DNA from: CAZIKB01 sp964539665 | GTDB taxonomy: Bacteria > Zhuqueibacterota > Zhuqueibacteria > Oceanimicrobiales > Oceanimicrobiaceae | Direction of reading: 5' to 3' | DNA: 48,247 nucleotides | NCBI GenBank assembly: GCA_964539665.1 | Contig: CAZIKB010000043.1 | Location: 1 to 48,247, forward strand | In this document: in pieces, positions 32,131 through 41,249 of the stretch | How the letters are laid out: every line of letters starts with the position of its first letter | How positions within the stretch are numbered: position 1 is the stretch's first letter | Position numbers and translations under genes: made by a program | The notes under the pieces: generated by a model | What the model was told of the DNA's origin: nothing | Database searches by the model: none | Seen by the model: the letters and a program-made list of their open reading frames with translations, nothing else

Positions 32131-34962
32131 TTAGCGAGCTTTTACTACCACCACGGTTTGATCATCGTGCTGCAACGAATTCGCTGCAAAGCGCTTAACT
32201 TCCGAGATTACTTGATCTCGAATTTTGTCCGCACTTAACGAAGAATGCAGTGCTAATGTTTTGACCAGATTATCTTCACCAAATTCATTGCCTTTTATGG
32301 TTCTGGCCTCTGTGACGCCGTCTGTGACGAACAGAAATACATCATCAACATGGTATCGGATTATTATTTCTTCCATTTCAGTTGTAAAAACTTCTGCTTC
32401 ATCCAAACCTAAACCGATACCTTTTGGTGTAATTAATTTGACTTTTTTGGACTGAGCATGAAAATAATAGAGCGGTAAATGGCCCGCTCTTGCCAGAATT
32501 AAACATTTCTTATTAGTATCAATTGCCGCCCCGATGGCTGTAACAAAAGAATTCTTTTCCATATCCTTACACAAGAGTTGATTAGCCCGAATGAACAGTT
32601 CGCGGGGTGTGAGTTTGAATTCATGCAATGAACGAATTATACCCTGAATTTTCGACATATAAAGCGCGGCAGAAGTGCCTTTCCCGCTTACATCGCCAAC
32701 GATAACTGTGATATCATGTGTAATCCCGTTCAAATAGTCAAAATAATCTCCCCCGACTTCCATGGCTGGAATACAAATTCCCGCGATATCCAGACCAGAA
32801 ATTTTTGGTGTTTTTTGCGGTAGTGAAGCCATCTGAATTCGACGAGCAATTTCCAGCTCATGCTTCATGCGTTCTTGTTCGGCAAGTTCTGCATGCAAAA
32901 ATGAGTTTTCAATCGCGACCGATGTTTGTTTTGCCACGGCGGCAAGAAAAGTTAAATCTTCCAGGAGTAAAGGCATTTCAGAAAGTTTTTCTCCTATGAC
33001 CAGAGTACCGCTCAATTTATTTTTAAACCGGATGGGAATAATATGACGAAGGCCGTATTTTACAAATGTTTCCTTTAATCCTTCAGGTAGATATTCTGTG
33101 CTGAATCTGGATTCACTTCGAAATTTTTGAATAGCATTAATTAAGAGTTGATCTGATTTCAAACAAAATGCATCCCATTTAGCGCTGTCAAAACCGTATG
33201 CTTCATGGCAACAACATTCTTTTTGATCCCGAAAAATCAGGACTCCGGCACGTTTTAGCTGCATTAACCTGGCTATTTTCTGGGCAATCCCGCGTGAAAG
33301 CTCCATCATATCCAGTTTAGTGGCCATGACTTCTGCCAATTCACTGGCAGCGCGGCTATAACCTTCATGGGAACGGTAGAATTTGCGATCAATGAATTGC
33401 CTGCCAGTTTGGCCAATTTTCCAGAAAACAAAGGTCAGGCCTAAAGAAAAAAACATTAAAATAATCTTTTCTAAATAAGCATATAATTCAGGTTGAGGTG
33501 GTTCATCCAGAATCACAATCGAAGTACCGGTGAAGCGTATATTTGGTATTACAAACCCAAAATCCGGAAGAGCGACAAGGACTTTTAGCAAAAGTACCAC
33601 CAAAGCAGATACCCATATCGATGTAACTATTATATACTGAATATTGCGACGAATGTATAATTTCATTTCAAGCAATTGGTAACGACCAATTGTGTATAAA
33701 TATGACAATGGAATGAAAATCAGTGGCAATCCAATGAATCCAAATTGTCCTTGATTGCCGGTTGTATTTAGTACATAAGTTAGAGTAACGATACTAAGTC
33801 CGGCTAATATTGCAGTCCAAAAAATTACCCGATTCAACTTTTTATATTCCATGCTGCGTTGTTTGCGATAAATTAACTGAATCACTGCAATATAAACAAA
33901 CATTGAAGCAAGAATGGTCACAAAACTGATATAAAGGATGCGGGTATTGTTGATGAAAGCTAAAACAAAAAGAGAAAATATTATAAATACAATGAAAGCT
34001 AATATGTAAGGTACTTTAGTGAGCCAACGCTTGTTCAGAATTTCAGGCCGGACCTGTGGAAAATATATCTTGCTGTGCGCAAAAAAAACAATGCCGAATA
34101 CAAAACATGCACCCCAGGTAAGCGTACGGATTTTGGCAAATAAATCAAATTCAAAATCATGTTGGTTTATAATGACCATCAAAAAGAATCCGACTGTCAA
34201 TAAAGATAAACCAACCAGTCGAGCTGCCTGGATATGCGGACGATTTATCAGGATAAACGCTCCCGTCCCCCAAAAAACTAAACTTGATAGAAACAGGGAA
34301 AGAATTGAAAGACTGATGCCATAGCTGGCTAAAGTCACAGGAATGTTTAGTGTTTCATTCTTTCTTATTATGTCATAAGTAATAATTTGACCGCTCTTGG
34401 CGCGGCGGAGAATTCTACCTGCCTCAAATGAATTGTCAAAAGTCTGGCCGTTTATTTGAAAGATGTAATCACCTGCTTTAATGCCAGCGAGGTCTGATGC
34501 ACCCCCCTTTGTGACTTCTGAGATATAAACAGTGGTTGACAGAAATCGAAAAAAGCTGTCGGGTAAAGCCGAACGTTGTAATGTATAGTTAAAATATTTG
34601 TCTTCGGATGAGCGAAAAATCTGAAAATTTAATGCAGAATCATTCGGGATTGTGTTGAAAAATTGATCAGTTATTTGTATTTTAGTAAGCTTATTATCGT
34701 TAACAGCAATTAATAAATCACCAACCAGGATAGAGTCCGGTGTAGAAAGGACGTCTGACATCTGACTGCCCTGTTGATTTGAATGTAGTGACGGGAAACT
34801 CTTTGTAATGTATAAATTTGAAGGAGAAGAGCCAAACATATTCTCAACTGTCGTTGAGCTCATATAGCGATAAAAATTAATTATCCCAACACCAAACAGG
34901 TAGACGACAAGCAGGCTGAAGATGATTCTGGAGAGTGTAGGATATTTGTCTAAATTGGCCAT
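32131..34962 (-). CDS. PDZ-7TM-GAF-SpoIIE membrane protein phosphatase
   Basis: This 943-residue protein starts with one membrane span (about 10-28). An extracytoplasmic part with one clear PDZ domain (about 135-210, G-G-A-S-D-L-A-G-I-K-A-G-D-Y-I) and a possible second one before it (about 55-130) follows. Next come about seven or eight spans (215-440), another span near 500, a GAF domain (about 545-690), a short coiled helix and a PP2C-type SpoIIE phosphatase domain (about 715-943; V-G-G-D-Y-F-D, V-G-D-V-S-G-K-G, F-V-T-D-G-V-T-E-A). Such enzymes dephosphorylate serine in anti-anti-sigma or similar partners. It is divergent from the receiver/histidine kinase gene at 35281 and upstream of the ABC pair. 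Confidence 0.88.
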   Translation of the reverse strand: MANLDKYPTLSRIIFSLLVVYLFGVGIINFYRYMSSTTVENMFGSSPSNLYITKSFPSLHSNQQGSQMSDVLSTPDSILVGDLLIAVNDNKLTKIQITDQFFNTIPNDSALNFQIFRSSEDKYFNYTLQRSALPDSFFRFLSTTVYISEVTKGGASDLAGIKAGDYIFQINGQTFDNSFEAGRILRRAKSGQIITYDIIRKNETLNIPVTLASYGISLSILSLFLSSLVFWGTGAFILINRPHIQAARLVGLSLLTVGFFLMVIINQHDFEFDLFAKIRTLTWGACFVFGIVFFAHSKIYFPQVRPEILNKRWLTKVPYILAFIVFIIFSLFVLAFINNTRILYISFVTILASMFVYIAVIQLIYRKQRSMEYKKLNRVIFWTAILAGLSIVTLTYVLNTTGNQGQFGFIGLPLIFIPLSYLYTIGRYQLLEMKLYIRRNIQYIIVTSIWVSALVVLLLKVLVALPDFGFVIPNIRFTGTSIVILDEPPQPELYAYLEKIILMFFSLGLTFVFWKIGQTGRQFIDRKFYRSHEGYSRAASELAEVMATKLDMMELSRGIAQKIARLMQLKRAGVLIFRDQKECCCHEAYGFDSAKWDAFCLKSDQLLINAIQKFRSESRFSTEYLPEGLKETFVKYGLRHIIPIRFKNKLSGTLVIGEKLSEMPLLLEDLTFLAAVAKQTSVAIENSFLHAELAEQERMKHELEIARRIQMASLPQKTPKISGLDIAGICIPAMEVGGDYFDYLNGITHDITVIVGDVSGKGTSAALYMSKIQGIIRSLHEFKLTPRELFIRANQLLCKDMEKNSFVTAIGAAIDTNKKCLILARAGHLPLYYFHAQSKKVKLITPKGIGLGLDEAEVFTTEMEEIIIRYHVDDVFLFVTDGVTEARTIKGNEFGEDNLVKTLALHSSLSADKIRDQVISEVKRFAANSLQHDDQTVVVVKAR

Positions 34963-35280
34963 AGGCTCAGTAAGGTTTGCTAAAAATGTCGTTGTTAAAT
35001 ATATATATTATTTGGCTATTATGCAACAGGCATCTTAATAAAAAAGTAAATCTAAAGTAAGTGTGCGTTATCCCATATATTCGTACCCAGTTGAACCTGC
35101 GAAACAAGTTGGGTCGAGGATATTGGGATTATGGTTATAAGGTATTAGTAAATCACTTTGTAGCCAATTTCCTTATTTCCTCATATACATAATTGGAAAA
35201 CCGTAAATAAAATTTGAAGTGGTAATGAGATGTAAACCTTTTTTCTTGATTTTAAGTTTCAAAAACTTTAATATTTATTT
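34963..35280. other. Divergent intergenic region with a long imperfect hairpin
   Basis: This 318-bp region separates the phosphatase and the hybrid kinase. It holds an imperfect inverted repeat (35070-35129: ATCCCA, ATAT and ACCCA on the left mirrored by TGGGT, ATAT and TGGGAT on the right). A TTATAAGG-type segment lies just after it. No obvious consensus promoter was identified for either gene. Confidence 0.5.
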
Positions 35281-38200
35281 ATGAATAAAATAAAAATATT
35301 GTATATCGAAGACGATGAAAGTCAGCGTACATCATTTATGCAGACTTTGCAATCCAAGGGGTTTGAAGTCACTGCTGCGGCATCTGGAAAAGAAGGATTA
35401 CAGATTGTTCAGCAAAACAGGACCGAGGTCATCCTGTGTGATTTGAATATGCCAGAGATGCATGGTTTGGAGGTCTTAAAACAGGTTAAACTCATTGACC
35501 GGGAAGTGCCAGTGATTATGCTGACTGCGCATGGAACTATTAATCAGGCGGTAGAAGCCCTTCAGCAAGGCGCTTATGATTTTGTGCTTAAACCTCTTGA
35601 AATCAATAATCTTGAAAGCACCATTCATAAAGCTATTGAAAAGACTGAACTCCAAAAAGAACTGCGTCAGTCTGAATCCAGTTTGCACATGCTTATGGAG
35701 AATGTGCCGGACATTATTTATTCATTAGATTCTAAGGCTGAATTCCTGAGTGTAAATCCGGCTGCAGAGTCATTATTGGGTTATAAATCCACAGAAATAC
35801 TTAAAACGTCGGTTTTTAATTATATTTATTCTGAGGATCGGGAGCGAGTCAGGGAAAGTTTTCAGGAAACGATGCGTTGTGGGGACGCCTCCATTAAAAC
35901 TTTAGAGTTTCGAATGGTTAGCAAAACAGGAGAGATCCGGGATTTTGAGGTCAATAGAAAGGTTATCTTTGAAAACGGAGAAGTTGTCCGACAGGATGGT
36001 ATTGCCAGGGATATCACCAGACGCAAGCAGTTTAAGGAAGAACTACAAAAATATTCAGAAGAGCTTGAGAAGTTAGTCGACGAACGTACCCAAAAACTGG
36101 CCTATACAACACGCCAATTAGCCGCTCTCAACGCCGTTTCTAATCGCTTCACTTTAATTTACGATGAAGATGAGCTATTTGAAGAGGTCCCGGAGTCGCT
36201 GACCCATAGTTTGGATTTTGACCGTGCAACCTTGTTAATAGAAAAGGATGGCGAATTAATCCTCCGCTCTTATTGTATGGAAAAAGAATCCCCCGAAGTA
36301 ATTGAAAAATTCCTCAATAGTATTCGAACAAAAAAAATTAAAATGCCTCCACATTTTAGAGAAAGTTTTGAACAAAACAAAACCATCTTTATTCCGGACT
36401 TGAATGAGGATTCAAGGTGGCCCGGAGCGCCGGGACAAATCATTCGCACAAAGGCGGTAGTGATATCACCAATAAAAGTTCACAAGAAACCAATTGGCGT
36501 TATCGTTGGCAACATGCAACATCATGAAAGAGAAATGGATGCCCAGGATGTCGCGAGATTTGAAATGTTCGCGAATATTGTTGGGCTGGCGCTTGATAAT
36601 ATCAGGGCGTATCAATCACTGGGCAAAAAAGTTATCGAAAGAACAAAATCTCTTAAAAATACAAATCGAAAACTCCAGGATAAAGCCAAAGAATTAGAGG
36701 AAAGCACGTACTCATTGGCCTATGCCAATGTTGATTTACTTGCAGCTCAGGAGCAGTTAGAGAAGAAAAATTCGGAAATGGAGCAAATCCTCCGGGAACT
36801 GTCTGAAAACTCAAATCGCTTAGAAGCCATTTTGGATTCGTCTCTGAGTGTGGTTGTCATGGTTGACAAAGAAAATCGGGTCATTGCCGCGAACAGAAAA
36901 ATTATAGACTACTTTGGATTGGGGATTGATGACATAATAAACAAATCCATACAAATATTTTTTAAAAAAATTAAGAATTGTTTTGAGGATTATGAAAAAT
37001 TTGATGTGTTCGTTCGAAAACTGCAGACCAACACGGATGTAATTTCTGATGAAAGCGTTGAATTGGATAAAATGTTTGAACACTCGTTTAATCTCATTAA
37101 ACCAGCAGCCAGAATTGTTACCGTATTTTCTGTGCCGGTTTTAGATAAAGATAATAATGAACTGGGTAGAGTTTGGATTTATGCGGATATTACCAAAATA
37201 AAACGGGCTGATGAACAGCTTCGCGCAATAGTGGATGCCTCGCCTTTGCCATTTATTGTTAGTCGCATTTCAGATGGCCACATTTTGTATGCTAATGAGC
37301 AAATGGGAGAATTGTTAGGAATAACCACAAAGGAGTTGATAGGTAAATTTACACCAGATTTCTACTACAACCCTGATGACCGAAAAATAGTGTTGGACAA
37401 AATAAAGAGAGACGGCTTTCTGCGAAATCATGAAGTACGTATTCGTAGAGTAGACGGAGTAGGAGTATGGATGATTTTTTCGATCGAAATCACTGAAGTT
37501 GGTGGCGAACCCGTATTAATTGGAGCTCTTTATGACATAAATAAACGCAAACAGGCCGAAGAGGCGTTGCGGGAAAGCGAAGAAATATTTCGTCAATTAA
37601 CCGAAAACATCAATGAAATATTTTGGATAATGAATTTTAAATCAAAACAGGTTCTCTATATCAGCCCCGCGTTTGAGGAGATAACCGGCCTTCCCCGCGA
37701 TCGTGTTTACAAGAATGCATTATCATTGCTTGAGGCTATTCATCCAGAAGACAAAGAGATGGTCATGGAATGCATGGAAAAGCAAATCACCGGGGAATTT
37801 GATGTGGAATATCGAATTGTGCGGCCTGATGGTACAATCCGCTGGATAAGAGAACGTGCTTTTCCAATACGCAATATAAGTGGTGAGGTTTATAGAATAT
37901 GCGGGGTGAGTGAAGATTTTACAGAACGCAAACTGGCAGAGGAAAAGATTGCTACAAGATTGCGATACGAAGAAGGTTTAGCTGCATGTACCAGGACTTT
38001 GCTCGAAGGTAGAGATGATCAGGATGCCTTAGATGAAGCTATGAAACACCTGCTTAAAGCGGCGGATGTTGGACGGGCTCACATATTTGAAAATTTCTAC
38101 GATGAAAATGATGAATTATGTTTTCGCCAGACTCATGAAGTGTGTGCAAACGAAGTTAAAACTGAAAGTAATAATTCTTTTTTGCAAAATTATCCGTACA

Positions 38201-39660
38201 AGAAAGGATTTTCCCGCTGGCGAAACCTTTTATCCAAAGGCACACCTGTGAAAGGTATTGTAGAGAAATTCCCTCAGAGTGAGTTGAAAATTTTGGTGTC
38301 TCAAGGAATTCTTTCACTTGTAGCATTACCAGTCAATGTTGAATCCACCTGGTTTGGCTTCATTGGTTTTAATGATCTAAAAAAGAAACGAGATTGGGGC
38401 GATGAGGATATTCGATTGCTGCAAACCGCTGCTGAACAGATCGGGGGCTATATTGAGCATAAACAGTCAGAGGAGGCGCTGCAAGAAAGCGAAGAGCGTT
38501 TTCGAAATCTGGTGGAAAACGCCAATGATATTATCTATTCTTTAACACTCGACGGAAAGTTCGCCTATGTCCCGCCAAATTGGACAGATATACTTGGTCA
38601 TGATGTATCAGAAGTTTTTGGTAAATCTTTTGAACTTTTTGTGCACCCGGACGACTTAGATGCTTGCAGGGAATTTTTAGGTAAAGTGATTGAAACTGGT
38701 GAAAAACAAAGTGGTGTTGAATACCGGGTAAAACATAAGGACGGAAGTTGGCGATGGCATACATCCAGTGCTTCTCCACTGAAAGATGATAAAGGCAGCG
38801 TTATTAACTTTATCGGAATTGCCCATGACGTTACTGAAAAGAAGAAATTTTTAGATGACCTGGCAGAAGCAAACCGTCATTTATTTGAAACCCAGGGAAA
38901 ATTGGTACAATCCGAAAAGATGGCTGCTCTGGGTATGTTAGTCGCAGGTATTGCGCATGAAATAAATACTCCAATCGGGGCGGTTCACAGCATGCACGAT
39001 ACTTTGCAGCGTGCGGTTGAAAAATTAAAGCAAACCCTTGAAACGCAATTTCCAAAAGAGTACCATGAGAATCGCGGAATTTCCATTCCTCTAAAAATCA
39101 TTGATGACGCCAATAAAGTGATTGAAAACGGCAGCGAACGTGTTACCAATATTGTTAAACGCCTGCGGAGTTTTGCCCGGCTTGATGAGGCTGAGTTAAA
39201 AACCGTAGATATCCAGGAAGGGCTGGAAGATACCTTAACTTTAGTCCATCACGAAATAAAACATAATATCAAGGTCACAAAGATTTTTAACGAACTCCCA
39301 CCCATTGCCTGTTTCCCCGGTCGCTTGAACCAGGTTTATCTAAACTTGCTCATCAACGCGAAGCAGGCCATAAAAGATAAAGGCGAAATTACTATTAGCA
39401 CATCTCTAATGGACCACAAAGTTCGCATCGAATTTGAGGACAACGGCATCGGTATACCGAAAGAAAAGCTAAAAAAGATATTTGATCCGGGATTTACAAC
39501 CAAAGGAGTTGGAGTGGGCACAGGTTTAGGATTGTCGATTTGCTATCAAATTTTGCAGGATCATCATGGTGAAATCCTGGTCGAAAGTGAAGTAGGAAAG
39601 GGAACGAAGTTTACGATTGTTTTTCCCTCGAATTTAGAAGAGATACTTGAAATGACGTGA
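35281..39660 (+). CDS. Receiver / multi-PAS / GAF sensor histidine kinase, 1459 residues
   Basis: The protein begins with a CheY-like receiver (1-120; acidic pocket E10-D11-D12, phosphoacceptor Asp54 in C-D-L-N-M-P, Thr82, Lys104). PAS (about 135-260), a coiled coil, GAF (about 290-440), three PAS domains (about 510-640, 645-760, 765-890), a second GAF (about 905-1065), and a last PAS (about 1070-1195) follow. The kinase core has His1226 in I-A-H-E-I-N-T-P, the N box N-Q-V-Y-L-N-L-L-I-N-A, and G-V-G-T-G-L-G-L-S. No transmembrane segment is visible. The order is reversed compared with usual hybrid kinases, which carry the receiver at the C-terminus. It may receive a phosphate from another kinase before signalling. 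The start is weakly supported (no clear ribosome binding site). Confidence 0.9.
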   Translation: MNKIKILYIEDDESQRTSFMQTLQSKGFEVTAAASGKEGLQIVQQNRTEVILCDLNMPEMHGLEVLKQVKLIDREVPVIMLTAHGTINQAVEALQQGAYDFVLKPLEINNLESTIHKAIEKTELQKELRQSESSLHMLMENVPDIIYSLDSKAEFLSVNPAAESLLGYKSTEILKTSVFNYIYSEDRERVRESFQETMRCGDASIKTLEFRMVSKTGEIRDFEVNRKVIFENGEVVRQDGIARDITRRKQFKEELQKYSEELEKLVDERTQKLAYTTRQLAALNAVSNRFTLIYDEDELFEEVPESLTHSLDFDRATLLIEKDGELILRSYCMEKESPEVIEKFLNSIRTKKIKMPPHFRESFEQNKTIFIPDLNEDSRWPGAPGQIIRTKAVVISPIKVHKKPIGVIVGNMQHHEREMDAQDVARFEMFANIVGLALDNIRAYQSLGKKVIERTKSLKNTNRKLQDKAKELEESTYSLAYANVDLLAAQEQLEKKNSEMEQILRELSENSNRLEAILDSSLSVVVMVDKENRVIAANRKIIDYFGLGIDDIINKSIQIFFKKIKNCFEDYEKFDVFVRKLQTNTDVISDESVELDKMFEHSFNLIKPAARIVTVFSVPVLDKDNNELGRVWIYADITKIKRADEQLRAIVDASPLPFIVSRISDGHILYANEQMGELLGITTKELIGKFTPDFYYNPDDRKIVLDKIKRDGFLRNHEVRIRRVDGVGVWMIFSIEITEVGGEPVLIGALYDINKRKQAEEALRESEEIFRQLTENINEIFWIMNFKSKQVLYISPAFEEITGLPRDRVYKNALSLLEAIHPEDKEMVMECMEKQITGEFDVEYRIVRPDGTIRWIRERAFPIRNISGEVYRICGVSEDFTERKLAEEKIATRLRYEEGLAACTRTLLEGRDDQDALDEAMKHLLKAADVGRAHIFENFYDENDELCFRQTHEVCANEVKTESNNSFLQNYPYKKGFSRWRNLLSKGTPVKGIVEKFPQSELKILVSQGILSLVALPVNVESTWFGFIGFNDLKKKRDWGDEDIRLLQTAAEQIGGYIEHKQSEEALQESEERFRNLVENANDIIYSLTLDGKFAYVPPNWTDILGHDVSEVFGKSFELFVHPDDLDACREFLGKVIETGEKQSGVEYRVKHKDGSWRWHTSSASPLKDDKGSVINFIGIAHDVTEKKKFLDDLAEANRHLFETQGKLVQSEKMAALGMLVAGIAHEINTPIGAVHSMHDTLQRAVEKLKQTLETQFPKEYHENRGISIPLKIIDDANKVIENGSERVTNIVKRLRSFARLDEAELKTVDIQEGLEDTLTLVHHEIKHNIKVTKIFNELPPIACFPGRLNQVYLNLLINAKQAIKDKGEITISTSLMDHKVRIEFEDNGIGIPKEKLKKIFDPGFTTKGVGVGTGLGLSICYQILQDHHGEILVESEVGKGTKFTIVFPSNLEEILEMT

Positions 39661-39711
39661 TTTTGGAAGGAAATTGGCGGAAAGCGTTAGTCGAAATTCG
39701 ACACAATTTAC

Positions 39712-39740
39712 TTGACAACCGGGATTAATCGTGTTATATT
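39712..39740 (+). promoter_or_regulatory. Sigma-70 type promoter
   Basis: TTGACA (39712-39717) and TATATT (39735-39740) are separated by 17 bp, a consensus-like arrangement. The small membrane protein gene starts at 39824 after a leader of about 75 bp. Confidence 0.7.
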
Positions 39741-39823
39741 AAAGTAAATTCACCTACCATTTTCAAATCAAAATAGAAGTACACTAACTTACTACCTGTT
39801 CACTAACCAAATTGGAGGGAGTT

Positions 39824-40234
39824 ATGAATTGGATTAAAGCGGTTATTGCTGGTGCTGTTGGAGGGATTGTAGTTAATATTTATAGCGGGCTCGTACATGG
39901 TTTCATAATGGGCTCGACTTACCAAAAGTATGCGGTTTTTGCTCAAGAAATGCCAAGCATGTTTTGGTTTTTTCTGGTTTCTATTATGGTTGGCATTATG
40001 GGGGCAATCTTGTTTGCTAAAACCCGTGGCTCCTGGGATGCAGGATTGAAAGGTGGAATGATGTTTGGATTTTTCCTGGGTTTAGTTGCATTTTTTGCTC
40101 AATTCTACAACACGCTTGTTATCAAAGAATTTCCATATTTTCTCAGTTGGTGTTGGGGCGGGATAACCCTGATTGGCTGGGTAATATATGGTGCGGTATT
40201 TGGATTGCTCTACAAGGAAACCGCAGCATCCTGA
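39824..40234 (+). CDS. Small membrane protein, four predicted spans
   Basis: The 136-residue protein has four hydrophobic segments (about 5-25, 45-65, 77-97 and 110-130), with several glycines in the spans (A-G-A-V-G-G-I-V-V-N-I-Y). I do not recognise a named family, although similar short proteins with this start (M-N-W-I-K-A-V-I-A-G) are common in environmental bacteria. The ATG at 39824 is chosen for its GGAGGGA site; a start four codons earlier is less likely. It has its own promoter and no close partner. Confidence 0.8.
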   Translation: MNWIKAVIAGAVGGIVVNIYSGLVHGFIMGSTYQKYAVFAQEMPSMFWFFLVSIMVGIMGAILFAKTRGSWDAGLKGGMMFGFFLGLVAFFAQFYNTLVIKEFPYFLSWCWGGITLIGWVIYGAVFGLLYKETAAS

Positions 40235-40319
40235 TTTCGGAGCTGGATCAAAGCTTTTAATCTGTAATTTGAGGAATTCTTTGAGTTCAGATAATTAATT
40301 TTAAATAATGCTGGATGCT

Positions 40320-40367
40320 CGATTCTGGATGTAGAATTTGTAACCTGTTCCAGATAGTTCAGAATCG
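40320..40367 (+). terminator. Inverted repeat with T-rich tail
   Basis: CGATTCTG (40320-40327) pairs exactly with CAGAATCG (40360-40367), with a 32-nt loop and a following T-rich run. It lies between two convergent genes (39824 + and 40409 -). The long loop makes it a weak terminator candidate. Confidence 0.35.
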
Positions 40368-40408
40368 GGTTTTCAGTTTTTAATTAGTGTCTGATTTTGG
40401 GGTACAAA

Positions 40409-40924
40409 TTAAATTACAACATCCACAATGGCGGGCTGCGGTGAATGATAGACTTTTTCACCTGATTGAGAATAAGAATTAACCTCGACCTTTTTCTGTT
40501 CAGCAAGTTCTTGCCGGGCTTTAGCCTCCAAACGTGAAGCTTCAGCAGCTACTTCCCGATCTTTCGCTGAAGGATCGGTAGGCGCTAAGGCTGCTCTTTT
40601 AATGGTTTGCGCTTTTTTTATGGTCGCTTCAGGATCATTTGGCACTTCTGATTTGTCAATCTCTACCTCACCACCCACTGCATAGCGTTTACCATCGGGG
40701 CCGGCAACAAATTCGAAATTTGGACTACCTGGTGCATACTTTCCCGTCGCTGATTTATGTGCCTGTTCATGCCGTCTTACTTCAGAGTCTATTTTCTTAA
40801 GTTCTTCTACCTTTTTTTCTTCTTCAGGCTCAAGTTCCTGGTTGTATTGTACATCGTTAAAAGAAAACGAGTTATATTGAAACTGCATGAGGGAAGGATT
40901 GTACTCAACAGTTGATATTGACAT
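40409..40924 (-). CDS. Putative metalloprotease, SprA-related / CJM1_0395 family
   Basis: This 171-residue protein has a zinc-binding H52-E-x-x-H56 motif (R-R-H-E-Q-A-H). The family-specific strand Y-A-V-G-G-E-V-E-I-D (81-90) follows, and then a long Ala/Glu-rich helix to about 155. No signal peptide is seen. The function of the family is not established. The N-terminal 30 residues are polar and variable. The start is supported by an AAGAGG site about 9 nt upstream. It stands alone between noncoding stretches. Confidence 0.85.
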   Translation of the reverse strand: MSISTVEYNPSLMQFQYNSFSFNDVQYNQELEPEEEKKVEELKKIDSEVRRHEQAHKSATGKYAPGSPNFEFVAGPDGKRYAVGGEVEIDKSEVPNDPEATIKKAQTIKRAALAPTDPSAKDREVAAEASRLEAKARQELAEQKKVEVNSYSQSGEKVYHSPQPAIVDVVI

Positions 40925-41249
40925 TCTGACTGCCTCTTGTAAACTTAAATTTTAAGATTAAAACTTAAACTTGTTACAATTATTTAATCGGTCTTACTGA
41001 AATAAACTTTAATCCGATTCACTTTTTCAATCAAATATTATTGTGTGAGAAAATAGAAAGGATAGATTAAGGATCTAGTGAAATACGGAAATCAGGTACA
41101 AATAGATTTACCTTACACCTTATTTCAATAAACCACTGCGCCCTGCATTTTCACGGCAACTTTCAGATAAAGCCTACTTACCAGGATTATTTGCAAACTG
41201 GCCGTGGTGGGAATTATCCGGGTTAATTAATTTCTGTTAGTAACCCGAA
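40925..41249. other. Intergenic region without a recognised gene
   Basis: I see nothing coding or strongly structured in these 325 bp between two minus-strand genes. It should contain the promoter of the metalloprotease-like gene. Confidence 0.5.
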
